Positions 7,982 to 18,256 are shown, numbered from the stretch's first letter. The stretch: DNA of 64,000 bases from Variovorax sp. PAMC 28711 (GCF_001577265.1 NZ_CP014517.1:1603001-1667000); one strand, 5' to 3'. Program-made: numbers and translations. The notes: generated from the sequence alone by a model not told the origin.

Positions 7982-9583
7982 TCACACTTCCCAGGTGACG
8001 TCTTTTCCGTCGGCCATCGAGTCCTTGAGCATGTGAAGCAGGGGCGAGGCACGCTGGCGCAGGCCGATGTGTTCGGCTTCGGCCTCGTTGTCGTGGTCTT
8101 CGACGGCGAACTTGTCGTTGTTGTGCGCGTTGCCACGTTCCTGAGCGATCGCCGCCTCCAGCGCCGAGATGGCCGCAGGCATCTGCTCGACGGTGACGAC
8201 GCCGTTCGGGGAAGCGCTCTTGCCGATGATGTCGAACAGCTGGCGGGCGTGCACTTCGAGCATCACGAAGTCTTGGGTGGCACGGGACTTGAACCGGTAA
8301 AGCATGCGGGGTCTCACTTGGTTGTAGATGTAATCGCGGACAAAAGGGTACACCGATTGTGACCCGCGCAAGCTGCCGGTCGACAGCTTGCCGTCCGGCC
8401 TGGCGGCCAGCATCTGGTGGAGCGAGATCCAGCCCTGTTCGAAGCTCATGGCCGAGCCGGCCAGGTAGAGACGATAGGCACGCAGGATGCGCTCGGCATT
8501 GCCCGCGCGCCCACCGCTGCGCTCGAGCACGCGGCGCGCCTCGTCCAGCTGTGACTCCAGCGCATCCGACCAGGCCCAGAGCGTGCGCGCGTAGTGCGGA
8601 CGCAGGTTTTCGGTGTCGACCATTTCGAGGCCTGCGCTCGCCATGTCGCGCAGCACATGCGACACGTGCAGCAGCTCGCCGCCCGGGAAGATGTATTTTT
8701 CGATGAAGTCACCCATGCCGGCGCCGAGCTGGCGCGCGCCGACCTGACCTGCCGTGATGCCGTGGTTCATGACCAGGCCGCCCGGGGCGAGCAAGGCGTA
8801 GAGGGTCTTGAAATACAGCGCCATGTTCGCGGCGCCCACGTGCTCGAACATGCCGACCGACGAGATCTTGTCGAAAGGCTTCGACGTGTCCAGCTTGCGG
8901 TAGTCGAGCAGTTCGACGCGCACGCGACCCTGGAGGCCTTTGGCCTCGATCAGGCGCTGCACATGCGCATGCTGGTTCTTCGACAAGGTGATGCCGGTGG
9001 CGTCGACGCCGTAGTGCTCGGCGGCCCACAGCAGCAGCGCGCCCCAGCCGGAGCCGATGTCGAGGTAGTGCTCGCCTGGCTGCAGCCTGAGCTTGCGGCA
9101 GATGTGATCGAGCTTGGCTTCCTGTGCCTGGTCCAACGTCATGTCGTCGGTGCGGAAGTAGGCACACGAATACACGCGACGCGCATCGAGCCACAGCGCA
9201 TAGAAGTCGTCGGAGACGTCGTAGTGGAATTCGATCTGCGAGGCGTCCTTGCCGAGCGAATGCGAACCGCGCGACCTGGACCGCCGTTGCAGCCGGCTCC
9301 ACCAGCGGGTGTCGGTCTCGGCGGGATTGCCAGGCACCAGGCCAGCAGCGGCATCGATCAGGTCGCGCATCTTGCCTTCGATCTGCACGCGGCCTTCGAC
9401 GTAGGCCTCGCCGATGGCGCCGATCTGCCGAGCCGCGAGCTTGGCCAGCGCAGACCAATCCGAGAACGCCAGCGTGACACGCGACCCCGGTGCCGACACA
9501 CGTCTGCCGTCAGGCAGCTCCAGCGCAATCGGAACAGACAACGCAGCCAGCTGCGATTCGATTTTCAGAATCAGATTCGGCAT
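7982..9583 (-). CDS. Cyclopropane-fatty-acyl-phospholipid synthase fused to a DUF1840 domain
   Basis: 533-residue protein in one frame. Residues about 1-425 are a cyclopropane-fatty-acid synthase, a SAM methyltransferase that adds a methylene bridge to unsaturated acyl chains of membrane phospholipids. Visible are the SAM loop [49 protein letters not shown] and the [12 protein letters not shown] motif. From Met427 ([13 protein letters not shown]) to the end is a complete DUF1840 domain of about 107 residues, normally a separate protein. The junction [14 protein letters not shown] has no stop. The two proteins may also be made separately, since the internal ATG at 8305 is available. The gene is convergent with the TctC gene. 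Confidence 0.9.
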   Translation of the reverse strand: MPNLILKIESQLAALSVPIALELPDGRRVSAPGSRVTLAFSDWSALAKLAARQIGAIGEAYVEGRVQIEGKMRDLIDAAAGLVPGNPAETDTRWWSRLQRRSRSRGSHSLGKDASQIEFHYDVSDDFYALWLDARRVYSCAYFRTDDMTLDQAQEAKLDHICRKLRLQPGEHYLDIGSGWGALLLWAAEHYGVDATGITLSKNQHAHVQRLIEAKGLQGRVRVELLDYRKLDTSKPFDKISSVGMFEHVGAANMALYFKTLYALLAPGGLVMNHGITAGQVGARQLGAGMGDFIEKYIFPGGELLHVSHVLRDMASAGLEMVDTENLRPHYARTLWAWSDALESQLDEARRVLERSGGRAGNAERILRAYRLYLAGSAMSFEQGWISLHQMLAARPDGKLSTGSLRGSQSVYPFVRDYIYNQVRPRMLYRFKSRATQDFVMLEVHARQLFDIIGKSASPNGVVTVEQMPAAISALEAAIAQERGNAHNNDKFAVEDHDNEAEAEHIGLRQRASPLLHMLKDSMADGKDVTWEV

Positions 9584-9655
9584 GGTCCAAAGATCGTATT
9601 GATTTTTGGCGCTCCCTGCAGCGACTTCTCCATTCGCGGGGGCCCAACAATCGCG

Positions 9656-9699
9656 TTGACAGCAGAATGTTTATGCTTAAACTATTCATCCATGAATAG
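9656..9699 (+). promoter_or_regulatory. Promoter and palindromic operator of the aromatic-CoA operon (leaderless start)
   Basis: A perfect -35 TTGACA (9656-9661) and -10 TAAACT (9678-9683) are 16 bases apart. Transcription would begin near 9690, at or within two bases of the ATG at 9692, and no Shine-Dalgarno is present. Two inverted repeats overlap it: GTTTA-4-TAAAC (9669-9682), covering spacer and -10, and CTATTCAT-2-ATGAATAG (9682-9699), a perfect palindrome spanning the start codon. The MarR regulator encoded in the operon is the obvious candidate binder. Confidence 0.7.
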
Positions 9700-12073
9700 C
9701 CTCACCCACGTGTCGGCGAACGGGCTCCGGCGCATCCTCTGCATCGGCGGGGGCCCTGCGGGGCTCTACTTCGCCCTGCTCATGAAGGCGCGCCAGCCTT
9801 CGCTCCAGATCACCGTGGTCGAACGCAATCGACCCTTCGACACCTTCGGCTGGGGGGTCGTGCTGAGCGACCAGACCCTGGCGAACCTGGTCGAGGCCGA
9901 CCCGGTCAGCGCCCATCTCATCGGCGAGGCGTTCCACCATTGGGACGACATTCAGGTCTTCTTCAAGGGCGGGCAGGTTCGCTCCGGCGGCCATGGTTTT
10001 TGCGGCGTCGGTCGCAAGCGGTTGCTCAACATCCTGCAGGAGCGTTGCCTCGCGCTCGGCGTCGACCTCGTGTTCGAGTGCGACGCCGCTGACGACCAGG
10101 CGCTTGCCGCCCAGTACGACGCCGACCTCGTGATCGCCTGCGACGGCCTCAACAGCCGCATCCGCCAACGCTACGCCGATGTGTTCCAGCCCGACATCGA
10201 CCTGCGCAAGTGCCGCTTCGTGTGGCTCGGCACGCACCAGACCTTCGACGCTTTCACCTTCGCCTTCGAACAAACCGAACACGGCTGGTTCCAGGCCCAT
10301 GCCTACCAGTTCGACGACGACACCTCGACCTTCATCGTCGAGACGCTCGAAGAAACGTGGAAGGCGCACGGCCTCGACGCCATGGAGCAGCCCGAGGCGA
10401 TCGCCTTCTGCGAGAAACTCTTCGCGGCCTACCTTGGCGGGCATGCGCTCATCAGCAACGCGACTCACCTGCGCGGATCGGCCAACTGGATCCGCTTTCC
10501 GCGCGTGGTGTGCAAGCACTGGGTGCACCGCATCGACGTGGCGGGCAAGACGGTGCCGGTGGTGCTCATGGGCGACGCCGCGCACACGGCGCACTTCTCG
10601 ATCGGCTCGGGCACCAAGCTCGCGCTGGAAGATGCGATCGATCTCGCCAACGCGTTCGCGCAGGACGGCAGCGTCGACGAGGTGCTGACGCACTATGAAG
10701 CCACGCGCGGCGTCGAGGTGCTCAAGATCCAGAACGCCGCGCGCAATTCCACCGAATGGTTCGAGAACGTGGACCGCTACAGCGGCATGCCCATCGAGCA
10801 GTTTGCCTATTCGATGCTCACGCGCTCGCAGCGCATCAGCCACGAGAACCTGCGCCTGCGCGACGCGGCCTGGCTCGGCGGCTACGAACAGTGGCTGACC
10901 GGCGGCAAGAAGGCGATCGCGCCGATGCTGATGCCCTTCACCGTGCGCGGGCTCACGCTGAAGAACCGCATCGTCGTCTCCCCGATGGCGACCTACAGCG
11001 CGGTCGATGGCGTGCCGCAGGACTTCCTTCTGGTGCACCTGGGCGCGCGCGCGCTCGGCGGCGCCGCACTCGTGATGGTCGAGATGACCAGCCCGACGCC
11101 CGAAGGCCGCATCACGCCGGCCTGCACCGGCCTCTACAACGAAGCGCAGTCGGCGGCGTTCACCCGCATCGTCGACTTCGTGCATGCCCAGAGCAGCGCG
11201 AAGGTCGGCATCCAGCTCGGCCACAGCGGCCCCAAGGGCTCGACGCAGGTCGGCTGGGAAGGCACGGACGAGCCGCTGCCGGCTGGCAACTGGCCGCTGC
11301 TCGCAGCCAGCGCAATCGCCTACGGCGCACAGAACCAGCTGCCCGCCGCGGTGACGCGCGCCGACATGGACACGCTGCGCGAGCAGTTCGTCGCATCGAC
11401 CGTGCGCGCCGCTGCGGCGGGTTTCGACTGGCTCGAGCTGCACGCCGCGCACGGCTACCTGCTCGCGGCTTTCCTGAGCCCGCTCACGAACCTGCGCGAG
11501 GACGACTACGGTGGCTGCCTTGCCAACCGCCTGCGCTACCCGCTCGAAGTGTTCGCAGCGATGCGCGCCGTCTGGCCGACCGACCGGCCGATGAGCGTGC
11601 GCATCTCCGCGCACGACTGGACGCCCGGCGGCAACACCGACGACGACGCGATCGCGATGGCGCGCGCCTTCAAGGACGCCGGCGCCGATGTGATCGATGT
11701 GTCGTCGGGCCAGACGACGCGCGCGGCCAGGCCGATCTACGGGCGCATGTACCAGACACCGTTCTCGGACCGCATCCGCAACGAGGTCGGCATCGCGACC
11801 ATCGCGGTCGGCGCCATCACCGACGCCGACCAGGCCAACAGCATCATCGCGGCCGGCCGTGCCGACCTGTGCGCGGTGGCGCGGCCGCACCTGGCCGACC
11901 CGGCGTGGACGCTGCACGAAGCGGCCAAGCTGCAGAGCCGCGCGGTCGAGTGGCCGAAGCAGTACCTGAGCGGCCGCGATCAGCTGTACCGCGAAATCGC
12001 CAAGCAGAAAGAGATGTCCACGCCCGCTGCGGCGACTGGATTGGCCGCCAAGACGACTGCCAACGAGGAATGA
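9692..12073 (+). CDS. 2-aminobenzoyl-CoA monooxygenase/reductase-type fusion (salicylyl-CoA 5-hydroxylase/oxidoreductase family)
   Basis: 793-residue bifunctional flavoenzyme. Residues about 1-400 are a class A FAD monooxygenase: nucleotide fold [17 protein letters not shown], and the second FAD motif [17 protein letters not shown]. Residues about 411-770 are an old-yellow-enzyme FMN domain starting [20 protein letters not shown], with the active-site stretch [16 protein letters not shown]. This architecture matches the known 2-aminobenzoyl-CoA monooxygenase/reductase, which hydroxylates and then reduces the ring of anthraniloyl-CoA. Automatic annotation often calls it salicylyl-CoA 5-hydroxylase. 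The downstream ligase, beta-oxidation enzymes and RidA support anthranilate. The ATG at 9692 starts the reading frame at the family N-terminus; long upstream in-frame sequence is antisense to the CFA gene and is not coding. Confidence 0.88.
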   Translation: MNSLTHVSANGLRRILCIGGGPAGLYFALLMKARQPSLQITVVERNRPFDTFGWGVVLSDQTLANLVEADPVSAHLIGEAFHHWDDIQVFFKGGQVRSGGHGFCGVGRKRLLNILQERCLALGVDLVFECDAADDQALAAQYDADLVIACDGLNSRIRQRYADVFQPDIDLRKCRFVWLGTHQTFDAFTFAFEQTEHGWFQAHAYQFDDDTSTFIVETLEETWKAHGLDAMEQPEAIAFCEKLFAAYLGGHALISNATHLRGSANWIRFPRVVCKHWVHRIDVAGKTVPVVLMGDAAHTAHFSIGSGTKLALEDAIDLANAFAQDGSVDEVLTHYEATRGVEVLKIQNAARNSTEWFENVDRYSGMPIEQFAYSMLTRSQRISHENLRLRDAAWLGGYEQWLTGGKKAIAPMLMPFTVRGLTLKNRIVVSPMATYSAVDGVPQDFLLVHLGARALGGAALVMVEMTSPTPEGRITPACTGLYNEAQSAAFTRIVDFVHAQSSAKVGIQLGHSGPKGSTQVGWEGTDEPLPAGNWPLLAASAIAYGAQNQLPAAVTRADMDTLREQFVASTVRAAAAGFDWLELHAAHGYLLAAFLSPLTNLREDDYGGCLANRLRYPLEVFAAMRAVWPTDRPMSVRISAHDWTPGGNTDDDAIAMARAFKDAGADVIDVSSGQTTRAARPIYGRMYQTPFSDRIRNEVGIATIAVGAITDADQANSIIAAGRADLCAVARPHLADPAWTLHEAAKLQSRAVEWPKQYLSGRDQLYREIAKQKEMSTPAAATGLAAKTTANEE

Positions 12074-12078
12074 TCGCC

Positions 12079-12555
12079 ATGGACCTCGAAGCGCGCGCGC
12101 ACAGCGAGCACCCCGACGAGTTGCGACTCTGGCTGCGCTTGCTCACCTGCACGCAGCTCATCGAGAAGCAGGTGCGCAACGGCCTGCGCGAACAGTTCGC
12201 GACGACGCTGCCGCGCTTCGACCTGATGTCGCAACTCGAGCGCGCGCCCGAAGGCATGAAGATGAACGAGCTGTCGCGCCGCATGATGGTGACGGGCGGC
12301 AACGTGACCGGCATCACCGACCAGCTGGTGACCGAAGGACTGGTCGAGCGCGTCGATGTCGAGGGCGACCGCCGCGCCTGGCGCGTGCGCCTCACGCCGC
12401 GGGGCCGCAAGACCTTCAACGACATGGCGCAGCAGCACGAAGGCTGGATCGTCGACGCCTTCGCCGGTCTCACGGCCCGCGAGATCGCGCAATTGCACAA
12501 GCTGCTCGGCAAGGTCAAGCAGCACTCCAACACCCCGCAGGAAGTCGAATCATGA
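12079..12555 (+). CDS. MarR-family regulator of the aromatic-CoA operon
   Basis: 158-residue MarR protein. The DNA-binding helix region [20 protein letters not shown] lies at about residues 57-76 and the wing at [18 protein letters not shown]. Such regulators (BadR, HbaR and relatives) release DNA on binding aryl-CoA thioesters. Two starts exist: ATG 12070, which overlaps the previous stop, and ATG 12079. The GAGGA box at 12065-12069 is nine bases before 12079 and too close to 12070, so 12079 is preferred. It overlaps the next gene by four bases. It probably acts on the palindromes at the operon promoter. Confidence 0.9.
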   Translation: MDLEARAHSEHPDELRLWLRLLTCTQLIEKQVRNGLREQFATTLPRFDLMSQLERAPEGMKMNELSRRMMVTGGNVTGITDQLVTEGLVERVDVEGDRRAWRVRLTPRGRKTFNDMAQQHEGWIVDAFAGLTAREIAQLHKLLGKVKQHSNTPQEVES

Positions 12556-13406
12556 AGCACTACATCGGCGAACGCAGCCCCATGCGCGCGCAGTTCAATC
12601 CACTGGCCGGCTACGTCGCCAGGCATTTCGCGTGGTCGTTCGCCGACGGCGTCGGCACCGTCACGCTGAACCGTCCGGAGCGCAAGAATCCGCTGACCTT
12701 CGACTCGTACGCCGAGCTGCGCGACCTGTTCCGCGCGCTGAGCTACGCGACCGACGTGAAGGCGATCGTGGTCACCGGCGCGGGCGGCAACTTCTGCTCG
12801 GGCGGCGATGTGCACGAAATCATCGGCCCGCTGACGACGATGAAGATGCCCGAGCTGCTCGAGTTCACGCGCATGACGGGCGACCTGATCAAGGCGATCC
12901 GCCAGTGCCCGCAGCCGATCGTCGGCGCGATCGACGGCATCTGCGCGGGGGCCGGCGCAATGATCGCGCTGGCCTGCGATCTGCGCTACGGCACACCGGC
13001 GACGAAGACCGCGTTCCTGTTCACCCGCGTGGGCCTCGCAGGCGCCGACATGGGCGCCTGCGCACTGCTGCCGCGCATGATCGGCCAGGGTCGCGCGTCG
13101 GAGCTGCTCTTCACCGGCCGCGCGATGACCGCGGTCGAAGGCCAGGCCTGGGGCTTCTTCAATGCGCTGCATGAAAGCGATGCGCTGCTCGCCGCCGCGA
13201 CCGCCGTCGCGCGCGATCTGGCTGCGGGCCCGAGCTTTGCGCACGGCATGACGAAGACGATGCTGTCGCAGGAATGGTCGATGACCGTCGACCAGGCGAT
13301 CGAGGCCGAGGCGCAGGCCCAGGCCATCTGCATGCAGACCGAAGATTTCAAGCGGGCGTACGAGGCGTTCGCCGCCAAGCGCAAGCCCGTATTCGCGGGA
13401 GATTGA
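12552..13406 (+). CDS. Enoyl-CoA hydratase/isomerase family protein
   Basis: 284-residue crotonase-fold enzyme. The oxyanion-hole segments are [15 protein letters not shown] and the glycine-rich [20 protein letters not shown]. The substrate region [19 protein letters not shown] differs from classic fatty-acid hydratases, which have a Glu pair there. In this operon it would hydrate or open a ring-derived CoA thioester. It starts at ATG 12552 inside the end of the MarR gene (ATGA overlap). The exact reaction is inferred from context only; it could be a ring-cleaving hydrolase of the crotonase family. Confidence 0.88.
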   Translation: MKHYIGERSPMRAQFNPLAGYVARHFAWSFADGVGTVTLNRPERKNPLTFDSYAELRDLFRALSYATDVKAIVVTGAGGNFCSGGDVHEIIGPLTTMKMPELLEFTRMTGDLIKAIRQCPQPIVGAIDGICAGAGAMIALACDLRYGTPATKTAFLFTRVGLAGADMGACALLPRMIGQGRASELLFTGRAMTAVEGQAWGFFNALHESDALLAAATAVARDLAAGPSFAHGMTKTMLSQEWSMTVDQAIEAEAQAQAICMQTEDFKRAYEAFAAKRKPVFAGD

Positions 13407-13411
13407 GCGCC

Positions 13412-14611
13412 ATGTCCGCTTTCGTTTCGCCCCCTGCGCCGCCATCGACGACGCACCTTGCACTGCCCTTCTTCGGCGACGAGCACCGCGCACTTGCGCA
13501 CGACCTGTTGCCCTGGGCCGCGGCGCAGCGCGTCGATGAGCGGGACGATCGCGCGGCCTGCCGCGAGTGGGTGCAAAAGCTCGGCGACGGCGGCTGGTTG
13601 CGCTACTGCGTGCCGGCGGCGTCGGGCGGCGCGCTGGAGCGACTCGACTCGCGCGCGCTGGTCTTGCTGCGCGAGACACTCGCCTTCCATTCGCCGCTCG
13701 CCGATTTCGCCTTCGCGATGCAGGGCCTCGGCAGCGGCGTGATCACGCTCGCAGGCACGCCGGCACAACACGCCGACTACCTCACCGCCGTCGCGACCGG
13801 CCGAAAGATCGCGGCCTTCGCGCTGAGCGAGACGGAGGCCGGATCGGACGTCGGCGCCATGGCCATGCGCGCCGTACCGAGCGTCGATGGCTGGCAGCTC
13901 GATGGCGAAAAAACGTGGATCAGCAACGGCGGCATCGCCGATTTCTACTGCGTGTTCGCCAAGACCGAACCGAACGCCGGCACGCGCGGCATCACGGCCT
14001 TCATCGTCGACGCGACGACTCCCGGACTCGATGCCTCGGAGCACATCCAGGTGATGGCGCCGCATCCGCTGGCGACCTTGCGCTTCGACGGTTGTAAGGT
14101 CGCGCGCGAAGCGCAGGTCGGCGACCTGAACGGCGGCTTCAAGCTCGCGATGCGCACGCTCGATATCTTTCGCGCATCGGTGGCAGCGGCCGCGCTCGGC
14201 ATGGGCCGGCGCGCACTGGCCGAGGCGGTGCATCACGCACAGCATCGAAAGATGTTCGGCCAGACGCTCGCGGATTTTCAACTCACGCAGGCAAGGCTCG
14301 GCGAAATGGCTGCGCTGATCGACAGCGCCGCCCTGCTCACCTACCGCGCGGCCTGGATGCGCGACGACGCCGAAGCACGCGGCGCGCCCGCGGTCGGCGA
14401 TGTCTCGGCCGCCGCGGCGATGGCCAAGATGTGCGCCACCGAAAACGCGAGCCGCGTGATCGACATGGCGTTGCAGATGCATGGCGGCCTCGGCGTCAAA
14501 GTGGGCACGAAAGTTGAGAGTCTTTACCGCGACATCCGCTCGCTGCGCATCTACGAAGGCGCGACGGAAGTGCAGCAACTGATCATCGGTAAATCTGTTC
14601 TCAAGGGGTAG
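13412..14611 (+). CDS. Acyl-CoA dehydrogenase
   Basis: 399-residue FAD flavoenzyme introducing a double bond alpha-beta to a CoA thioester. Visible motifs are [17 protein letters not shown] (FAD binding), the C-terminal [15 protein letters not shown] with the conserved catalytic/FAD Glu region, and [19 protein letters not shown]. The ATG at 13412 follows the hydratase stop by five bases, with GGAG upstream. The N-terminal 20 residues ([17 protein letters not shown]) are an extension compared with standard family members. It sits between hydratase and ligase genes, so it likely oxidises a reduced-ring or pimelyl-type intermediate of aromatic acid breakdown. Confidence 0.9.
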   Translation: MSAFVSPPAPPSTTHLALPFFGDEHRALAHDLLPWAAAQRVDERDDRAACREWVQKLGDGGWLRYCVPAASGGALERLDSRALVLLRETLAFHSPLADFAFAMQGLGSGVITLAGTPAQHADYLTAVATGRKIAAFALSETEAGSDVGAMAMRAVPSVDGWQLDGEKTWISNGGIADFYCVFAKTEPNAGTRGITAFIVDATTPGLDASEHIQVMAPHPLATLRFDGCKVAREAQVGDLNGGFKLAMRTLDIFRASVAAAALGMGRRALAEAVHHAQHRKMFGQTLADFQLTQARLGEMAALIDSAALLTYRAAWMRDDAEARGAPAVGDVSAAAAMAKMCATENASRVIDMALQMHGGLGVKVGTKVESLYRDIRSLRIYEGATEVQQLIIGKSVLKG

Positions 14612-14614
14612 CGC

Positions 14615-16228
14615 GTGTCTGCACAAGTCGATCGTTTCGTCCATGACCGGCTGCCGCCAGCCGACCAGTTGCCGGTGTTTCGCTACGACTTGCCCGAACT
14701 GCAGTTGCCCGACCAGTTGAACCTCGTCGAAGAACTGCTCGACAAGGCGGCCGCCAAGGGCTTCGGCGACAAGCCGATGTTGCGTTCGCCCGCGCTCACG
14801 TTGACCTACGCCGAAGCGGCGGTCGAAGTGAATCGCATCGCGCAGGTGCTGACCGAAGACCTCGGCCTCGTACCCGGCAACCGGGTGCTGCTGCGCGGCG
14901 GCAATTCCATTGCGATGGCGCTCTCGTGGCTCGCCGTGGCAAAGGCCGGCCTGGTCGCCGTGGCGACGATGCCGCTGCTGCGCGCCAAGGAGCTCGGCGA
15001 GATCATCGACAAATCGCAGCCGGTGGTCGCGCTGTGCGAAGGCAAGCTGCTCGATGAGTTGCTGACGGCGCAGAAGGCCTGCCCGACGCTGGCAACCATC
15101 GTGGCCTTCAACCAGCCGGACTCGACCGATTCCCTGGCGGCCCGCGCGGCCAACAAGAGCGGCGTGTTCGTTGCATGCCCGACGGCGGCCGACGACATCG
15201 CGCTGCTGGCCTTCACCTCCGGCACCACGGGCAAGCCGAAGGCGCCGGTAACGACGCATCGCGATGTGCTCGCCATGTGCGAAACGTGGCCACGCCACGT
15301 GCTGCAGGCGCGCAGCGACGACATCGTCATCGGTTCGCCGCCACTGGCCTTCACCTTCGGCTTGGGCGGCTTGCTCATCTATCCGATGTGGGCCGGCTCT
15401 TCGGTGTATTTTCCGGACCGGCCGTACAACCCCGAAGCCATGGTGCAGTTGATCAACGAGGTCGGCGCGACCATTTGCTACACCGCCCCGACCTTCTATC
15501 GGCAGATGGCGCCGTTCGCGCAGCGCGACGGCGTGCCGGCCTTGCGTATCTGCGTGAGTGCCGGTGAAGCGCTGCCCGATGCGACGCGCCAGCTCTGGAA
15601 GGACGCCACCGGCATCGAGATGCTCGACGGCATCGGCGGCACCGAGGTGTTTCACTTCTACATTTCGGCGGCCGGCGCCGACGTCAGGCGGGGCGCGATC
15701 GGCAAGGCCGTGCCGGGCTTCACCGCGAAGGTGGTCGACGACGCGGGCAACGAAGTGCCACGCGGCACCGTCGGCAAGCTCGCGATCATCGGGCCCGTCG
15801 GCTGCCGTTACCTGGACGACGCACGGCAGACCGACTATGTGAAGGACGGCTGGAACTACCCGGGCGATGCCTTCAGGCAGGACGACGACGGCTACTTCTT
15901 TTATCAAGCGCGCGCGGACGACATGATCGTCTCGGCCGGCTACAACATCGGCGGCCCCGAAGTCGAAGACGCGCTGCTCAAACACCCGGCAGTGGCCGAG
16001 TGCGGCGTGATCGGCAAGCCCGACCCCGACCGCGGCACGGTCGTGAAGGCCTACTGCGTGCTCAAGCCAGGCAGCATCGGCGATGCGGTGCTGGTGAAAG
16101 CGCTGCAAGACCACGTCAAGGCGACGATCGCGCCATTCAAATACCCCCGGGAAATCGAATTCGTCGATGTGCTTCCGCGCACCGAGACCGGCAAACTCCA
16201 ACGATTCAGACTGAGACAAACACCATGA
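14615..16228 (+). CDS. Benzoate/2-aminobenzoate-CoA ligase family AMP-dependent synthetase
   Basis: 537-residue adenylate-forming enzyme. Core motifs: FTSGTTGKPKA (P-loop), GIGGTEVFHFYIS (aryl-CoA ligase version of the A5 motif), GWNYPGDAF and the C-terminal lysine region LPRTETGKLQRF. The A5 motif resembles benzoate- and anthranilate-CoA ligases (GIGSTE). It probably activates the aromatic acid to its CoA thioester, the entry step of the operon. The start is GTG 14615, with AAGGGG six bases upstream; it follows the dehydrogenase stop by three bases. Anthranilate is favoured as substrate because of the operon partners; benzoate or salicylate cannot be excluded. Confidence 0.9.
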   Translation: MSAQVDRFVHDRLPPADQLPVFRYDLPELQLPDQLNLVEELLDKAAAKGFGDKPMLRSPALTLTYAEAAVEVNRIAQVLTEDLGLVPGNRVLLRGGNSIAMALSWLAVAKAGLVAVATMPLLRAKELGEIIDKSQPVVALCEGKLLDELLTAQKACPTLATIVAFNQPDSTDSLAARAANKSGVFVACPTAADDIALLAFTSGTTGKPKAPVTTHRDVLAMCETWPRHVLQARSDDIVIGSPPLAFTFGLGGLLIYPMWAGSSVYFPDRPYNPEAMVQLINEVGATICYTAPTFYRQMAPFAQRDGVPALRICVSAGEALPDATRQLWKDATGIEMLDGIGGTEVFHFYISAAGADVRRGAIGKAVPGFTAKVVDDAGNEVPRGTVGKLAIIGPVGCRYLDDARQTDYVKDGWNYPGDAFRQDDDGYFFYQARADDMIVSAGYNIGGPEVEDALLKHPAVAECGVIGKPDPDRGTVVKAYCVLKPGSIGDAVLVKALQDHVKATIAPFKYPREIEFVDVLPRTETGKLQRFRLRQTP

Positions 16229-16623
16229 CGATGAAATTTCTTCAACCCGCAGGCTGGCTGCCGCCCAAGGGCTATGCCAACGGCATCGCGGCGCGCGGCA
16301 CCACCGTGTACGTCGGCGGGCAAATCGGGTGGAACGGCCAGCAACAGTTCGAGACGGACGATTTCATTGCCCAGACCGGCCAGGCGCTGCGCAACATCAT
16401 CGACGTGCTTCGCGAGGCCGGTGCCGGCCCGGAACACATGGTGCGCATGACCTGGTACATCACCGACCGCGACGAATACAACGCGCGGCTGGGCGAGCTC
16501 GGGCCTGTCTATCGCGAGGCGATGGGCCGCAATTTCCCGGCAATGACCTGTGTGCAGGTGGCCAGGCTGGTCGAGGCGCGCGCGAAGGTCGAGATCGAAG
16601 TGACGGCAGTGCTGCCAGACTGA
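16225..16623 (+). CDS. RidA/YjgF-family enamine/imine deaminase
   Basis: 132-residue RidA-family protein, which hydrolyses enamine/imine intermediates to ketones and ammonia. Family signatures: VYVGGQIGWNGQ, QTGQALRNIIDVLREAGAG and MTCVQVARLVEARAKVEIEV; the VARL Arg matches the catalytic Arg that binds the substrate carboxylate in RidA. It overlaps the ligase gene by an ATGA. In this operon it would fit removal of the amino group from the non-aromatic enamine made by the monooxygenase/reductase, which is the main reason for preferring anthranilate over salicylate as substrate. It is the last gene before a terminator. Confidence 0.92.
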   Translation: MTMKFLQPAGWLPPKGYANGIAARGTTVYVGGQIGWNGQQQFETDDFIAQTGQALRNIIDVLREAGAGPEHMVRMTWYITDRDEYNARLGELGPVYREAMGRNFPAMTCVQVARLVEARAKVEIEVTAVLPD

Positions 16624-16662
16624 TCGCGGCTTGCCGCATCGGCCCTGGAAACTCGGGGCAAA

Positions 16663-16694
16663 AAAAAGCCCTTTGATTTCTCAAAGGGCTTTTT
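16663..16694. terminator. Bidirectional intrinsic terminator
   Basis: AAAAAGCCCTTTGA-TTTC-TCAAAGGGCTTTTT is a perfect 14-base stem with A-run on one side and T-run on the other. It ends the aromatic-CoA operon on the plus strand and the ribosomal/tRNA operon on the minus strand. Confidence 0.92.
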
Positions 16695-16699
16695 CAATT

Positions 16700-16776
<77 letters not shown>

Positions 16777-16794
16777 GCAAGATGGAATTATAAC

Positions 16795-17193
16795 TTATTC
16801 TGCGGCGCTTTGTGCGGCAGCGTCGTCTTTAATTTCAGGGCGGTCGACCAGTTCGACCAAAGCCATCGGCGCATTGTCGCCCACGCGGAAACCCATTTTC
16901 AGGATGCGCGTGTAGCCGCCCGGACGCGCGGCAAAACGTGGGCCGAGGTCAGCGAACAGCTTGACGACGCTGTCGCGGTCGCGCAGGCGGTCGAATGCAA
17001 GGCGCTTGTTCGCCAGCGTCGGCTTCTTGGCCAGCGTGATCATCGGTTCGATGACGCGACGAAGTTCCTTGGCCTTGGGAACGGTGGTCTTGATGACTTC
17101 ATGCTCGATGAGCGAATTCATCATGTTCTGCAGCATCGCGAGGCGGTGCGAGCTGGTGCGATTGAGTTTGCGGAGGCCGTGACCGTGACGCAT
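16795..17193 (-). CDS. rplQ: 50S ribosomal protein L17
   Basis: 132-residue L17, close to the family length. It opens [20 protein letters not shown] and carries the conserved [21 protein letters not shown]. It sits next to the exit tunnel on the 50S subunit. It is the last protein gene of the alpha-operon part, 73 bases after rpoA and 18 bases before tRNA-fMet. A short alanine-rich C-terminal tail (about residues 121-132) follows the conserved core. Confidence 0.98.
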   Translation of the reverse strand: MRHGHGLRKLNRTSSHRLAMLQNMMNSLIEHEVIKTTVPKAKELRRVIEPMITLAKKPTLANKRLAFDRLRDRDSVVKLFADLGPRFAARPGGYTRILKMGFRVGDNAPMALVELVDRPEIKDDAAAQSAAE

Positions 17194-17266
17194 AGTGAGT
17201 TTCCTTTGAGATTTTTAATAAAGGCAGCCGTGTCAGGTACTGCCCTTTGCGAATGAACGCTTCGGA

Positions 17267-18256
17267 TTAGCGCTTGTCGAGACCGGCCGGCGGCCAGCTT
17301 TCGAGCTTCATACCCAAGGTGAGGCCGCGCGATGCGAGCACTTCCTTGATTTCGTTGAGCGACTTGCGACCCAGATTCGGGGTCTTGAGCAGCTCGTTCT
17401 CGGTGCGCTGGATCAGATCACCGATGTAGTAAATGTTCTCCGCCTTCAGGCAGTTGGCCGAACGCACCGTGAGTTCGAGTTCGTCGACCGGACGCAGCAG
17501 GATCGGATCGAACTGCTGTGCGCTGCGCGGTGCAGGTGCATCGAACGCAGCGAGCTCGCCGCCTTCGAGCTGCGCGAACACCGCCAGTTGTTCCACCAGG
17601 ATCTTGGCCGAAGCGCGCACGGCGTCTTCGGCGGTGATCGCGCCGTTGGTTTCGATTTCGACCAGGAGCTTGTCCAGGTCGGTGCGCTGCTCCACACGGG
17701 CGCTCTCGACCGTGTAGCTCACGCGCTTGACGGGCGAGAACGAGGCGTCGAGAACGATGCGGCCGATCGACTTGGTCGGTTCGTCCGCATAACGACGCAT
17801 CGTGCCGGGCACGTAGCCGCGACCCTTTTCGACCTTGATCTGCATGTCGAGCTTGCCGCCTTGCGACAGGTTCGCGATGACGTGATCCGGGTTGATGATC
17901 TCGACGTCGTGCGGCGTCTGGATGTCCGATGCCAGCACCGGGCCTTCGCCGTCCTTGCGCAGGCTCAGCGTGACTTCATCGCGGTTGTGGAGCTTGAACA
18001 CCACGCCCTTGAGGTTCAACAGGATGTTGACGACGTCTTCCTGGACACCATCGATCGACGAGTATTCATGCAGAACACCGGCGATCGTCACTTCGGTGGC
18101 CGAGTAGCCGACCATGGAGGACAGCAGCACGCGACGCAGCGCGTTGCCGAGCGTGTGGCCGTAGCCGCGCTCGAAAGGCTCGAGCGTGACCTTGGCCTTG
18201 TTCGGCGCGAGTTGCTCGACCTGGATGGTCTTGGGTTTCAGCAGTGTGGTTTGCAT
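17267..18256 (-). CDS. rpoA: RNA polymerase alpha subunit
   Basis: 329-residue alpha subunit. The N-terminal domain (to about residue 230) shows [20 protein letters not shown], which dimerises and nucleates core assembly. The C-terminal domain (about 245-329) has the helix-hairpin-helix stretch [25 protein letters not shown] (quoted in part: [20 protein letters not shown]), which binds UP elements and activators. Length and position between rpsD and rplQ are standard. The 126 bases upstream contain a terminator-like hairpin, so rpoA levels may be set below those of the preceding ribosomal genes. Confidence 0.98.
   Translation of the reverse strand: MQTTLLKPKTIQVEQLAPNKAKVTLEPFERGYGHTLGNALRRVLLSSMVGYSATEVTIAGVLHEYSSIDGVQEDVVNILLNLKGVVFKLHNRDEVTLSLRKDGEGPVLASDIQTPHDVEIINPDHVIANLSQGGKLDMQIKVEKGRGYVPGTMRRYADEPTKSIGRIVLDASFSPVKRVSYTVESARVEQRTDLDKLLVEIETNGAITAEDAVRASAKILVEQLAVFAQLEGGELAAFDAPAPRSAQQFDPILLRPVDELELTVRSANCLKAENIYYIGDLIQRTENELLKTPNLGRKSLNEIKEVLASRGLTLGMKLESWPPAGLDKR

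Noticed and set aside
8594..9691. In-frame upstream extension of the monooxygenase gene
   Set aside because: It is antisense to the CFA synthase gene. The family N-terminus and promoter both place the start at 9692.
9686..11917. A 743-codon minus-strand frame opposite the monooxygenase fusion
   Set aside because: Composition is typical of an antisense shadow; no motif, start site or neighbour supports it.
12986..16219. A 1077-codon open frame on the minus strand across the hydratase, dehydrogenase and ligase genes
   Set aside because: It is the antisense of three well-supported genes, rich in Arg/His/Gly/Ala, with no domain pattern. Long antisense frames are expected at this GC content.
17220..17247. 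Hairpin AAAGGCAG / CTGCCCTT between rpoA and rplQ as a terminator
   Set aside because: The stem needs a G-T pair and is followed on the minus strand by an A-rich rather than T-rich stretch.
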